Source of the DNA: Zonotrichia leucophrys gambelii
Taxonomy: Eukaryota; Chordata; Aves; Passeriformes; Passerellidae
DNA: 64,000 bases
Reading direction: 5' to 3'
NCBI RefSeq assembly: GCF_028769735.1
Contig: NC_088200.1
Span: 71,487,046-71,551,045 of the forward strand
This document shows, one piece after another, positions 36,192 to 49,703 of this stretch. The notes below the pieces were generated by a model. It saw nothing but the letters and a program-made list of their open reading frames with translations, searched no databases and was not told where the DNA came from. The position numbers and the translations under genes are program-made. How positions within the stretch are numbered: the first letter of the stretch is position 1; every line of letters begins with the position of its first letter.

Positions 36192-38799
36192 ATCCAGAGA
36201 TATGGAAGTTAAATCTCTGTGTTTACATGTTTGTTTTTCGTTATGATCAGCACAATCAGCATCTACCAGGATTCACCTACCACTTAACCCAGTTTGTTTT
36301 TTTTAAATGCACCAACCTGGACTCAGGAAATTCTGTGATAAATTCCCTGCAAGCATTGCCCCAGAGCAGTGGAGATGGGAGATCTTCACTCCTCCCTGTC
36401 CTGTTTTCCAACAAGCCTGTTCACTACGAGGCATTTCCCCATATTCCCTCTTTATCTGAAACTAGAGTCCCTCTACAAACATCACACCAAAGCAGAAGAT
36501 TGATCTCCTAAAGACCTTAAAAAAGCCATTCCATCCAAGCACCCGATGCTTCTGCATGGCATTTGCTGAGCTCTCAGAGGTGATGCTGAGCTCCTGGTGC
36601 AAGGTGAGTTTCCACTCTCCCCTTCCACAGGTGGAGGAGGGCACACTCTGCAGGTTTCCCAAACCAAAAAGCCAGCAGGTTGTTGACTTTGGAGATGGTT
36701 TGGGCAGCACAGCACACAGCCAAAGCACCCGTCATGCTACCACAAGACCAGGAAAAAAAAAAAAAAAAAAAAAAGAAAGTTAGAAAGTTGTGTTTGCCTC
36801 CCTTATAAAACAGAGAACAGAGCCCTTAACCTCGTATAAAATGTCTAGACTCTGGATAAACAGTCACCAGTGCCGGTGCTGCTGCTGGTTACTGAGTTAC
36901 CACGGGGACAGGGCTGCAGACTGATGCCAGGCGTGCTCGGGGACGAGGAGCAGCTCTGAGAGAAGCCCTGGGATAATCTTTGCCCAGGGACCATCCGCAC
37001 GGATGCACTCACACCCAGCCTGCAGGTGATCTCAGCACAGATTCCCTTGGGCATTTCTCACCTCTGAGGGGCAGCTGGAGCACCGCGAGGGTTTGCATCA
37101 CCTCTGTCACTACTGCTCTTTTATCTCTGGTTTTTAACACCAAGCTCCTCGGCAGCAGGATGCAAAGGCAATAGTTCAGGACAGAATTCCTGATTTCCTT
37201 CACAGAAACAAGGGAAACTTAGGTGAACCCACAAAATGTAAAGTGCACATTTTACTGGATGCAGGCAGCCAATTTCAGGAGTGCAGTGTGCTCTGTTGTA
37301 GTTCCAGTCTATTGCCTTGATTGCACAAATTCAATTTGCTCCATTTTCTACACACTGATACAATGCTTGTCGTAGACTATTACCCTCCATTAGTTTGCTT
37401 CACGTTTTGTTTCCTGGCACTGTGTAGATAAACTAATAGAGTGCTGCTTTGGAAAGAAATGCTTCCTGTATTCACATGATTACCCAAACAAAAAAGCAGT
37501 TGTTATTCCCATTGCTATTCCGAGTAAAACACAACCAGAAAGACAACGAGGTTGGTGTGCAAGGGATTTTTGTCAGAGACACATTGGTGGTGACTCCAGC
37601 AAACAGCCATTTTAGAAAGGTGAAAATGCCACATAAAACAAATGTTCCTATCATCAGTGATTACCTTCCCAGGTGTTTCAGCACTGGGGGAAATATTTAT
37701 TAAAAAAAAAAAATTAAAAATCCGGCCTTAACATGAAAGAACATCACCTGTTGCTGTTTCCACAAGCAGCAGGTTTGAAAGACCTAGAAACTGGGACAGC
37801 CTTAAAGGAATTTTCCAGGATTTCATCCAGGAATGCCTTTTCTCTGGCTGAAAATCATCTGGGCTCCTTGCTGAGCAATCTTTAATCAAATTGTCTGTGA
37901 CAGAGAGAAATATTAAGAAGAAAACTAAGGGGGAAAAAAAATCAGGCCTGTTTCCACCAGGGACCTAAGCAGTAGCCTGAATTGAGGTTTAAAGACAGAA
38001 AAACTGGACAAATGCACTATTTCAACCTCATATTCCAAGTTACAGAGGCACAAACAGATAAATGTGTCAGTAAAATCAGCTTGCTTTTACTGCACAGTAA
38101 GCTCTTGTGAATAACCAACTTCTCCCCAACACATTTTTTAAAAGAATAATTTGTTCCTAGTCAAAAAGCCTGCGTGCCAAGTTTCAGCACAGAATAAAAT
38201 CTTTACAGTGGAGTTATAAATTTTTTTGAAAAGTGGGTTCTGTGTACTCACATACACTTAACCATTACAAGGGCAGCAGGTGTCACTATAACAAATGATG
38301 TAAAGTTTAATTTAAACATCAGAGAACACACTGAAATACTTTGGAAATTGCCACAGGTCACTTAACATTTTATATGAATACGAAAAAAAAAATTGAAAAA
38401 CCCTAACTCCTCTCCCTAACATTTATTTTTTTTTTCTCCCCTACACGGCCAAGTAAAGAAAACACAGACATGGATTCTTTGTAATTAGCAGGACTGTGGT
38501 TTTACAGCCAAACCTGGGCCAAGAAGTGAAAAGTTAACAAATCATTAGACAGCATACACTGCTCTGTATGAGAACCGTGGCAATCTGCAGAATAGCTCAG
38601 GATACACGAGCATGAGGTCAACTGTTTTCAGTAGATAATTGTTGAGCACAAGCATCCCTGCCTCACAGACAAGGCATGCAACAACACACAGGGACTCCTG
38701 GCACTCCCAAAACAATTATATTTGCCCACCATGTTACCCAAACAAATACAGGAAGCGTGGTCAGTAATCACAGATATGATTTAAATATTAAGGAAAGGA

Positions 38800-38818
38800 A
38801 AATAATAATAATAATAAT
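38800..38818. repeat. (AAT)6 microsatellite
   Basis: Six AAT units, otherwise unremarkable intronic sequence. Confidence 0.9.
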
Positions 38819-39671
38819 TCTATTTTCTTCCCTGCCCTCCCTCCATTTTTCTGAGAATCACCAGTTTTCATAGCAACCGCACTGTTTACAACACAACAGC
38901 CTCTTCCTCCTCTTGCCCGGGCTCCCTGATGTTCCAAACCACTTTAACACCTCCTCCCCTTTAAAGCTGGGGGACCCCAAAGCAGTGCTGGGGACCACTG
39001 TGGGTGTCCTGCTCAAGCCAGGGACAAAGAGGGGAGAGAACACAGAAGGAAAAGTAAAAACAAAGATGCAACATCTGTTTGCTTGGGGTGGCCCTCCTTT
39101 CCCAGACTGCGCTTCTATTACAATAAAAGGTTTGATTTTCAGTGTTTCCTGCAGGAATCCTGCTCCTCCTGAGCAGGACTCTGCTCAGGGCTGCACTCAG
39201 CTCCCACAAATATCGGTGATCAACGTTTTATTCTGCATCTGTCACCACCAGGGCCAGGCTGGACACGGGCACTGGGGAGCACAGCCCTCATGCCCAGCAG
39301 TTTCTTTGCTTTTTAGACACAGAAGAGTTCTAATTAATTTTCAAAAGATTTTATTTTCTTCTGCTTCTAAAATATTAATTTATTTTAATTATACCAAAAG
39401 AATGGCTTAAAGATTGAATTCAAGTAGGCCAGAATTCAATCTCACAAAGAGCAGCAGATTGGCTCATGGGTGAGGGTTGATCAGCACATTTTTGTTGTGT
39501 TTGTTTCTTTCCTCCAAGCTAAAACTCTCAGAATTGCTGAAGAAAAGATGGAATGCACTTGACTCTCACAGTACCATGCATCACCACTGGACTTTAAACA
39601 CACACCCACTACTGCTACCCAAAAATAATTCCCATTAATGAATTCATTTAGAGCTCCTGACTAAAAGCGAC

Positions 39672-39752
39672 CTGGGGCAGTGGAAAGGTGGCAGGTGGAA
39701 AGGGATGAGCTTCAAGGTCCTTCCCAACCCAAACCACAGAGGAATTCCATTA
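39672..39752 (+). mobile_element. CR1 LINE 3' terminal fragment
   Basis: The segment matches the last 80 bases of CR1: GGCAGGTGGAAAGGGATGA, then CTTCAAGGTCCTTCC and CAACCCAAACC, with an eroded tail. Confidence 0.8.
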
Positions 39753-41020
39753 ATAATTTTACCACCATGGTGCTCTTGCTGCTGCTGGTGTCGCTACCTG
39801 TCCACAACAACAACAAAGAAGCCCTAAAATCAGCAATTTTATCCCACGTGGCTGAACTTCATATGCAAAAAAAAAAAAAAAAAAAAAAAATTGTCTGTGA
39901 GATGGGTTTAGTGAATATTATCTGTTAGGCGTAATTTTTGTGTGTGTGTGTGGTTTGTTGCTTTATTTTTCATCCTTTTTTTCTCTCTTTTGCTTCAGCA
40001 TAACAACTCTGGCCCCAGTTCAACAATGCACTTAAGCATGTGCTTAGTTTTAAGTAGATGAATAGGCCTGTTGAAAAAAATGCTCCAGTTAAGTTTAAAA
40101 TTAATTAATAAGCCTCAGTGTTTTGGATTAGGCTTTAATTGCAGGAAAAGTTTAAAGCCATATTGTATAACACTTAAACATCCACCCATAACCAAGTTAT
40201 GGTTTTTCTTAAAAAAAAAAGAAAAAAACCCAAACTGCAACAATATTCCCTGCAAGAACCAAAGTACAGGGCTAAATATTCCTAAGATGAAACCAATATT
40301 ATCCTGCAATGTGATAATAAAAACAGATTTGTGATTTTCATGCTAATCTTTGCTGTCACACACCAAGGAGATTTTTTTCATCAGTCTCCATAACTCAGAT
40401 TATATAGTTTAAAAACACCAGTGCAGTTTGGTGTGTTTTTAGCTAAGTTTGTTCTGTTTTCAAACCCCAAAATCATTAATCCAGGTAATCACAATTCCAG
40501 ACCACACATGCCAGCATCTCTTCACAAGCATTACAGGAGATCTTTCTGGGGGTTTTTGAGAGTTTTTTTAAATTTTTTTTGTTTTGTTTGGTTTTTTGGG
40601 TTTTGTTTGTTAATGGGAAATTGTAAATCCTTGTATCACTACCTCCCTGGTCTACCTACAACAAGAGAAAGCTATTTCAGTTTTGTTGTGAAATATCCCA
40701 AATGAACAATTCAAATGGCAAAGGAACCAACGTGAACATGGAATACACGTGGATTTCTTCCCAGCTCATGAGGGAGGTGTCTATCAGGATGAATTTAGCA
40801 AGAAGTGAAATATTTGTTATTGTGGCCATCCCATCCAACCTCAACACCCGTCACAGGGGACTTCATCTGTCCTTGTGAAAGGAGAAATCTGAAGCTCAGA
40901 CTGGAAATCTGAAGAGTTTTGTGTAGCATATTGGTGATATCTGGTGCATGATAAGGGACAGAGAGGGGTGCAGGATGGTCTGGCAGGAAGCGCAAGGTGT
41001 GGAGCGGGGATGGACACAAA
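39753..41020. other. Last intron, nothing recognised
   Basis: A short GT run near 39938 and a T/G-rich patch near 40555-40615 are the only notable features. Confidence 0.5.
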
Positions 41021-41026
41021 CTGCGG

Positions 41027-41695
41027 TGCTGTAGTGTGTTCTTAAGTTTTTTAGTTTGCTCCCCCATTTTCTGTATTATATCCCCCAGTTTTCTGTAAAT
41101 GGTTCCTCCCTTCCCCACTATTTCCCGCCACTGCCACCCTGTCAGCTAAGTTGCTATGGTAACCTCGCTATTCATAGTTGCCTATATGTAACTGCTCCTC
41201 CCCTGGTTTCCCTTATAAGTGAAAGTTGTCTCCTCCCTGGGCCCAGTCAATCACCCCCTTCTCCTCCCAGGTTTCGAGAACCTTCTTCTCTCTGGGGGTT
41301 ATGGTTGGCTGCCGTCCCGGGGCCCCTCCTTTGCTTTATATTAGTTGGTTATTTAGGTATGTCAATTATGTTTAGCACCTCCAAATATGTATTATTATTG
41401 GTTAGCTGGGTTTCCCTACCTTTTCCCCCCTTTTTCCCTTAAAACCCTGTCTCGCCCCCTGTTCGGGGCCATTTGCTGGTGATGCCCATCCCCGTTGGTG
41501 CTTCTGTAATAAACCGACAGCCTACCTCCAGCAAGTGGTCACCTCCTTATTCGTCTCACAGTGCGCCGCTCCGAGCTATCACCCAGCCCAGCCCGAGGCC
41601 TAGATGCCGAGGGGGGCTGCCTTCAGATGCGCTGGGGCGTTGGCCTTCGCCCCTCACCAGCTAGCCGGAACTAGGGCCGCGTACGCCCCCGCGCA
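41027..41695 (+). mobile_element. Solo LTR, ERVK type (669 bp), with 6-bp target duplication
   Basis: The element starts TGCTGTAGTGTG and ends CCGCGCA, flanked by CTGCGG at 41021-41026 and 41696-41701. AATAAA at 41508-41513 is followed by a GC-rich U5 with several CpGs. The 6-bp duplication and TG...CA ends fit class II (ERVK-like) integration. CpGs and clean ends suggest a fairly young insertion. It is antisense to the minus-strand gene. The 229-codon plus-strand frame at 41604-42293 starts in its U5 and runs into unrelated DNA, so I do not call it a gene. Confidence 0.92.
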
Positions 41696-43599
41696 CTGCG
41701 GGCAGCAGAGAATGAGCTCTGGCCCTGCCCGTGGCCTGGCCATGGATCGGCGAGCACAGGGCTGGAACCTGAGCACAGGGGGGACTGTGCAGCCCCCAAA
41801 CCCAGCAGCAGGGTTCGGTGTTCAGCCCCAGCCCCCAGCTGCCCCAAAGGCACCGAGTTCTGTGCCTCACTCCGAGCATCCCCCGTGCCAGTCACAGCCA
41901 AATATTTATGGGCCAGTTGATAGGAAAAGCACAGAGCCAGAGGAAGGGATGGAAAGGCCACAAGACATTTATTTCTCTCTGCAGCTGTCAGAAGGAGCCT
42001 GCACACCAGAAAAAAAAGCTCCAAGAAGTTTTTGCAGTGTTGTTTTTTCCCCCCTCAAGACACACGGATACAATGATACCTATTCAGCAGCTCAGAAAAA
42101 CGCAGAATTGCACTCCTCTGCCTCTGTGCGCAGTTCTCTGCTCACATACATTGTCCAACACCAAAGGAGACAGAGGGAGAATAATATAGTTTCTGTAACA
42201 AAAAAAGAACTGTGTCTGCTGGGACCCTCGACGTGTTGGAAATACCAAACTTTCATTCATGCCATGCATGCAGCAAGGCTTCTCCAAAGATAAAGAAAAA
42301 TATTTTATCAAACTGAATCAATACTGGACTTTCTCACCAAACACTGCAGTGCTTTATTCCTACAGGGCAGCCTGAGAGCTGTGGTTTGAAACCACCACCA
42401 CCATCACAAAAATCAATGTTTCTTTATTATTAATTACAAGACTTTTCCTTGCAGTCGTCGTGGGAACGGTGCTCACATATTGATCTCTCCCAAGGCAGCT
42501 CCAGAAGCAATCCAACCATCTCATTCTGCCATCTTTGCAAAGCAAGTCCCAACAAGTTATTAAAAAACCCTCATTTCTTTGGGCTGTGCCTCTGATTTCT
42601 GCCTCCTGTGTCACAAAGGGTTTCTCAGAGACACTTCAGCAAGGGAGGTTGGAACTGGGACTTTATTTGTACCAGCCCAGGGGATCTTGCCCAGCCAAAC
42701 ACTCAAGAACCAATCTCTGAGGATCTCACAGCCAGTGTTAAAGAATTTTTTAAAATTGTAAAATGCAAATGTATTAAAAAAAAAAAATTAAATGCAAAAT
42801 TTTTTAAAAATGCAAAAATGCATTTTTTGAAATCAAATAAAAGATACTGATGGCGAGACTGTGGAGCAGCCTCAACCACTGATTATTTTAAAACTCATAT
42901 TTGTCCCTCCAAAATCAGATTATACAGGAGCAAAGATAATAAAATATAATCATAAATTGGAAAAAAATAGTCCAAGTAGGACGTTTCAATACATTTTTGC
43001 TTGATGGTTTTTGTCCCTTTTGAACCCTGCATGGTTGATACCAGATGTGACTGTGTACCTTGCTCAGATGATGTGAAAACAAGAAGTTACTGCAGAAAAG
43101 CAATGAGGAAGAAATCCCTTTATTTCCTGCACTCACGAGGCAGTTCAGAAATAGCAAAGGTTTTGATAAGTGAAAAATGATAGTTGATAAAATAGATAAT
43201 AAATGATCAATGCGAAAGACAAATTAAAGAAATGAGAAGTGATAGTTCATTTCTAGGCTGGGATCTGAACCATGAGCAGGTGCAAGAAGGTTGTCTCTGA
43301 CCCTGCTCCAGGCACTGCAGAACAAGAATGAGGATAAAATCAGAGAGTTTGGACAAAGGGAACACAGTAAATTCCAGTGGCACCATTAGTCACAGTCTCG
43401 TATCTCATTAATGTTGTGGCCTTCATGGCTGAGTAATTTCCATGCAAATAGGAAGCACTAACATCTTAATTTCATCCTGATTGAAGTAATTGATTTATTA
43501 TTTATTTAAGGTCACTGGTGTCCTTCCCCCATGCCCTAAAATGAACGGGGTGCACAGTGCTGGGGCAAAAAACAAACTTTTATACTGGCGGAATCACAT

Positions 43600-43653
43600 G
43601 ATATTGAACATTATTTTACCTGATATTTACTTGATATTGAACATTATTTTATT
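43600..43653. repeat. 33-bp tandem duplication (partial second copy)
   Basis: GATATTGAACATTATTTTA occurs at 43600 and again at 43633. Confidence 0.85.
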
Positions 43654-46600
43654 TAGGCCTGTCAAGACTGCACACAGCAAGGTTTTTCCATGCTAAACCT
43701 GAAAGCAACAGGGGAGCAGCAGGAATATTCAGCATTAACTGCAAAAAGCTGAGACATTTATATGTAGTTCCCTGCACTGCAAACAGAAGACTTACACCAC
43801 TCTGATTTAATATTATTTAAAACTTGCTTCAATTTTCTCTTTTTCCCTCTACAGACAAATTGAAATAATGCATGCAGGAGCATCATCATGTTTGGCAATT
43901 GGTGAGAGTCTTGAAAATTGCTATTTTTTATGCTGTGGTTGGAAGAGCAAATATATTTTCATGTTTGTGTATCAGCTGGATTGTATTAATGCAGTAAAAC
44001 CTGTGCAAAATTGTTTGCTTGTCTTTGGGCTTGACAGTGATTTCAGAATTTCACAGCAAAATGGCTTTTGGTGCACGATGCAACCTGCAAACTCCTCTTC
44101 AACAGCTTCTTTTTGTTAGCTAAGTGATAAAAACAATGAAAACAAACAAGAAGAATAAGAAGCTAAACCAACCAAACAAAAAAACTCCAAAATTCCCAAA
44201 ATTTTTGCCACATAACCATTCTCAGCACACATTCAGGCAGGTCTAATTCACTTTTTTTTCCCCACCTTTGGCAACAGCTGAAATGACATGGAACACGTTT
44301 GAAAGAGGAATGCCTTGAATTGGAAGTGTTTTTATGGAGCTGGAGTTTACTGGGGTGCCACAGTAAGCTGAATTTTCCCCACAGGACTGCAGGGATATTG
44401 GGATGTGAAAATGGGAAACTGCATGGAATACACAAAGATTGATGGGGTGTCCATTTGGGGGTGAATTTATCCTTTGTTATAAATACTTTGCCATGGACAT
44501 GTAAATGCAGCTTTAATATTTCTCCCACCTCTGGCTCTTCCACTTGTTTCATTTTCATACCAAACAAACTAGATTTAGTTGCAATATTTCTGTGGCCAGG
44601 AAACCAAGACTTCACCAAAGTGCAAGATGAGTATGTGGTAGCCCAGAAGTTGATATTCTCACCTCAATTCTGCTTTTTCCCCTCACAAATTTATTATAGC
44701 ACTTTTACTGAACAGCAACTACACAAAACTCTGAGTTTCCAGCATAAAGGAACAATGCATTTTCTTGCATTTTGTTTTCCGATAAGCACAAAACCTGTAG
44801 GAACAGATTTTATAATTTGCTTACACCTGCTGGGAAAGTATCATTAATATCAAGGTAACAGATGGTGGATTTTTAAAGTCCAAAACATAAATAATTGAGA
44901 TATCTACACTGTAGTTAGGATGGTACCTTTCTGTAAAGTAACTTGGCAGGATAGATCATAAACCATTTCAAATTCCAAAAGCCATCATTTTCTGTACTAC
45001 ATGAAGCAAAAAAACCCATCAAAATCCAAAACAGCCTTTCCTGCACATAATGAAATTCTTCCCTTATACTCCCACCCAACTTTTCGAGATGTGAAGTGAC
45101 TTGAAATGAACAAAGACAGTTAATAAAGGGCAGTGTGACTTCCTTCATCCTCCTCTTGCCTGTGCTGTGGTCTGCACCTCAATTCAAGTCCCAATTTTGT
45201 TGGGGTTGTGCTGTCCTGACCAGCAGTGGCAGTGGGTTTTGTCAACCAAGAGAGGAAAATTCAGTGCTGGTTCAAAATGCACCAGCCCCCTTCACAAGTA
45301 TCAGCTCTGAAGAGTCAAACATAAATAAATGTTGCTGTTTTCCCACTAATTCCACTGCTGACATGCTCTGTAATACGGATCTGTTACATATTCAGCTGCT
45401 GTCATATTAGTATTTAGAATGAACACTGCATTTTTGAAGACACCCACGGATAAAGGGGGATATTCTCACAGAATTTTAAGGCAGAGGCTTCATGAACAGC
45501 CAGCTTTGCAGTGTCCTGCAGCTCAGATTTCACATGGCCAGGTGAGACAATACATGGCCTTTATTTATTTTCAAATGTTTAGCATCTGCAACAAATCCAG
45601 ACTAACCAAAACAGAACTGTGACAGTAAAAAAAAAAACCTCAAAACCACATTTCCAGGTCTCTGTCATTATGGTCTCTAATGAGAATTGCTGCTGTTGAC
45701 ATTTCAGTGGATGGCAAACTCCATAAAACAGGGGTTTGTTTATGAGGGCTGATGTTTTTAAGCAGCTGGCCATGACTCTTCAACCTGGAAATTATTTTAG
45801 CAGCACATCTTCCACGATTCTCACTGCTCACTGTGACAGTCAGGAAAGCAGCAGCAGGGTGGGAACACATTTTGGGGGGAAATAAAAGGGAAGAATCACC
45901 CCAAAGTCCTGCAGGATTTGGGCATGGTGGGTGCTCAGAGACAGCCAAGGCTCTCCATCCACACAGACCTTTTTGGGCCACCTAAAAACAAAGGCCAGAC
46001 AAAATTAAGGGAATAAAAAGCGTTTGATTATATTTACTGAAGGGCCTTCAGGTACGTTTTGGGCAAGCAACGCCCATCCAGAGGCTACACCCAAATGAGC
46101 AATCAGTGACAAGTTTTTTAGGCTTTTATGAGTTTGGTCCATTTGCACATTGGGGGTTAATCTAACAATTCCAGCCTCAGCCTCAGCTAATGAAGTCATT
46201 TACCCCAAGTCTGCACACCCAACTCACTTTTGTTTGCATTTCTGGGCCCTGGGGCCCTGAGGTGCCCTTGGTTGCCAGGCCTGGAGAGGAATTGTTGTGC
46301 CTGCCCAGAATGGGACAGCAGCAGCTGACACTGAATGTGGAGTTTGGAGTTACACACTAAAGAACTGCAGGATTACAAAATCATAAAATTACAAAATTAT
46401 AAAAGCAAAAATCCCAAGGCATCAGCACCTCTTTCTCCCCAAGGCCGTGCCTCTGATGGGGGGACAGAGGCCCCTCAGTGTCTCACCCTCCTGCACTCCC
46501 AGGAAAAACAGCCCAGCAAAGCACAGAAGTTGCAGAATTCTGCTAATGAAACAATTACTCACTTCAGAATAATAATTAAAAAAAAAAATTAAAAAGAAGA

Positions 46601-47619
46601 AGCACCTTCCACAATGGAGTTTCTTTCTTTCCCTTCTTTTTTGCCCCCCTTCCCCTCCCCCTGGAAATATGTGCAGTCTACACCCCTTTTATCCCTTCCA
46701 TTAGTTATTTTAAGGGATACAGCTGATTGTGATGTAAAGCAAAATGAAAATAAGAGTGTTTTCACACAGTGTATCAGAGAACCCAGTTTAAAAATGCATA
46801 GCCTCATGCCTTGGGCCTCTAAAAACACTCTTAAAAATCAACCAATTCAATGCTTTTCATGTCAATCATACACAGAGGTCTCCAGTGACTCTGAATTTTA
46901 TGAGCTGTCACTCATCCCAATCCCAGAGGTGCTGCTACTAAATACAAGCTTCATGACCCTAGAAAGCATGGTTGAATATTTCCATGCTACAAAAAATGTA
47001 AATTAAAAGCACAATGGTAATTGAAATTAAAGATTAATTAAAAAAAAAAAACAACACCACTGGCAATTTCTCCTTAAACAGCATTTTTATACTGGATGTG
47101 GGCTTTGTTCACACTGAAATAGACATTTTGGTCTCAGAGGGATGGAAATGATGCTCAAAAACATCTGCAGACAGTAAATGGCATTAACCTGAGACAATGA
47201 AGATTGCAACACAATAATTCCTTATAATACATAATGTGACCTGATTAATTGTATTTCCACTCTTATGAGAAACCAGAGAAATTTCTGTTGTCAGTCACTG
47301 TCACTGACCATACTGCTCACTTAAAATTGAAGTTTCATTTTCCCTTTATATTATCCCCAAAGATGGGGATAATATACAAAATGTGGTGCACTGCCCCAAA
47401 ATTCAGTGTGCACCTGAGCTGCATCACTGATGGAAAGTTACCACTAAGAAGCCAAGTTTTATCACAGATATTGAACACACAAATAGAAGAAATGCAATTT
47501 TAGGAATGTTCTGCAGGGTGATGATCAAAGAAATAAAACAGTACAGCAGAAAAAGGGAGGGAATTAATGCTTGTATCTGTTTTGACTGGCTGCCAGGTGT
47601 GCAATATTGTGAATAACTT

Positions 47620-47694
47620 ATCACAGAATTAGGGAATGGTTGGGGCTGGAATGGAGTTTTATTCTAATTATTCAGTTGAAGGCCCTGCCATGGT
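47620..47694 (-). mobile_element. CR1 LINE 3' terminal fragment
   Basis: On the plus strand: CACAGAATTAGGGAATGG, then TTGGGGCTGGAATGG, and CCCTGCCATGG at the far end, the reverse complement of a CR1 tail. Only about 75 bases remain. Confidence 0.75.
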
Positions 47695-47696
47695 AT

Positions 47697-47753
47697 TTGG
47701 CATGTATTAAAAAATAAAATACATTTGCCATGTATTAAAAAATAAAATAAAAT
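47697..47753. repeat. 28-bp tandem duplication next to the CR1 tail
   Basis: The unit containing CATGTATTAAAAAATAAAAT occurs at 47697-47724 and 47725-47753. Confidence 0.9.
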
Positions 47754-49619
47754 GGCCTGGAAGTTGTGTTACCTTCTTGCCTCATTAGTCCAATATTTAT
47801 TTTTTTTTTAATTCATTTGAAGATTCACATTAGGGCATTCATTTGATACTAATTAATATACTTGTTAGCTCCACTCATTAACATCAGCTGAAGGATCAGA
47901 TCCAGTGAGGGCATAGAAATAAAACAGACCTTTCTTTTAATATATTTAAGTAAAAATGTCCTGCATTACCAACATGGCAGCTCTGAAAATCAAATTACCT
48001 GTGCAGACTGACATGAGTTTTGTTAACACCTTCATTTCACCTTTCTACGCACTCCATACTTCTCATCTTTCAGCATAAAAATACAAAATACTGGCACGAA
48101 CCACCACTGTTACACTAATCCTCAACACTTTACATGTAAAGGCATTGTTAGAAAAGTGCAAAGCTACTTTACATTCTTATACTCTCATGAAAAAGTTTTT
48201 ATTGTGAAACAAAGGAGTGACCTACTTTTGCAAACTTTTCCACTAATAAAAACTGGGAGAAAAAAATAGATATCAATGATGACAAAAGCAGAACTACAAG
48301 CTGCTGATAAGGCTCCTAATATTGATGGGAATAACATTCCCTGATGTTGATATCACATTTGATAAGTGGGAGGGCTGGAGCTGTGGAGTCCCTTCCCAGG
48401 AAGAACAGAAGAGGGAAATTTCTTGGCTGCTGAAAAATGAGATAAAAAGTACCAAGCAAGAACCAAACTTCCACCAAACCAAGCTGCATTTAGAGGTCTG
48501 CCATGCTGATTGTACATAAATTGCATGCTTTAATTTAAATATTATATACAGCCTTATTAATTTTAAATAATACAGTGAATGCGCAGAAAGCCCACCCGGT
48601 ACAAGTGTTATTGGGTTCTTTAAAATAATCTTAGATTGGACTAAGTCCTTCTGATTTCCTACTGATAAATAAACAAAAAACCAAATAAAACCAAAATTTT
48701 GGGTGTACTTTGCCCTTTTTATGGACTAGGAAAGCTTTTGAATGTGAAACTGGGGAATAACCCAGAGAATTGAGAGAAAAGCGCTCATATAAAGATAATA
48801 TAATATTATTGTGGAGATGTTGTGGTGATTTTATTGATACCACTATAAAAAAGAAGAATATCTGAAGTGAAACATGCCCTCTCAGTTGCTAAGATAGGTT
48901 CTTCTCAGGGTACTGTATTTATTTCGCAGAATTTTGGAACACAAGAATAGTCCTTATCTTTACAGGTTGTGTCTTTCCTGGAAAGCATCAAAACACCACA
49001 GTAGCAACAAAACCTCAGTTTGCCTAAATTCAGAAATATTAATTAAGCAGCACCCCCAGGACCTTATTAACACACACAATCAACTCCTTGCCAGCATTTC
49101 GACTTTTAAAACTTTGCAATTAATTAATTCACCCACACTGATCTTTGTGAGTTGCTTCATAAATGCTCAGTGTTTAAAAGAAAACAGTAATTTTCCTCAC
49201 CAAAACTGCTGCTGGGTAACACCTTGGGACACTGAAACAAATGCTATTTATAACATCCAGCAGTAACTCAATATCATCAGGCATTCAAATATATGCCTTC
49301 AGCTCCAGCATTTCCCTGAAGCATTCAATCCTTTTAAAGACCCAGTTTTTGTGGCAGCGGTTAAAAAAATGTTCCTTCCACTTGATTAAGGGAACCATTT
49401 CATTCCCTGAAGGTATCAGATGTTACCTGTCAGGAACAGAGACAAGAATTGAGCCTTGTTTCGCAGAAGAAATATTAAAAAACACACGACAAAAACCGGT
49501 GTCACTGCAATGAGCTGGTGAATTATGGTGTTTGGGAAGCAGGGCTTTTGGTTAAAAGCTGCTGGCTGAGGTTTAATCCAGGAAACAGCAAAACCAACAC
49601 ACACATACACATGCAAAAT

Positions 49620-49703
49620 AGAAAAAAAAAAGAAGAAAAAAAAAGGGGGGGGGAAAGAAGGAGGAAAGGGAGGAAAAATGAAGAAAAAAAGGGGGGGGGA
49701 AGG
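49620..49703. repeat. Homopurine tract (84 bp, two interruption-free blocks)
   Basis: 59 purines in a row (49620-49678), one T, then 24 more purines (49680-49703). It holds two long G runs next to A runs, giving a mirror-like layout that could form triplex DNA or G-quadruplexes. Gly/Lys/Arg-rich chance frames cover it. Confidence 0.9.

Larger units (their letters stand above)
34076..39671. other. Last intron, unique-looking
   Basis: Only the small inverted repeat at 36168, a poly(A) run at 36750 and the (AAT)6 repeat were seen. Sequence at about 34.7-35.5 kb is free of recognised repeats and could be conserved noncoding DNA. This is untested. Confidence 0.45.

Noticed and set aside
36462..36728. 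Splice-donor-like CAAGGTGAGTT on the plus strand within a long minus-strand frame
   Set aside because: No acceptor or compatible partner exon was found on either strand.
37045..37120. Minus-strand exon-like stretch ending CTCAGAG|GTGAGA
   Set aside because: The donor is good but the acceptor lacks a pyrimidine tract, and the phase joining of exons B and C needs no extra exon.
41604..42293. 229-codon plus-strand frame
   Set aside because: It starts inside the U5 of the ERVK-type LTR and runs across the target-site duplication into unrelated intron sequence, with no domain or splice support.
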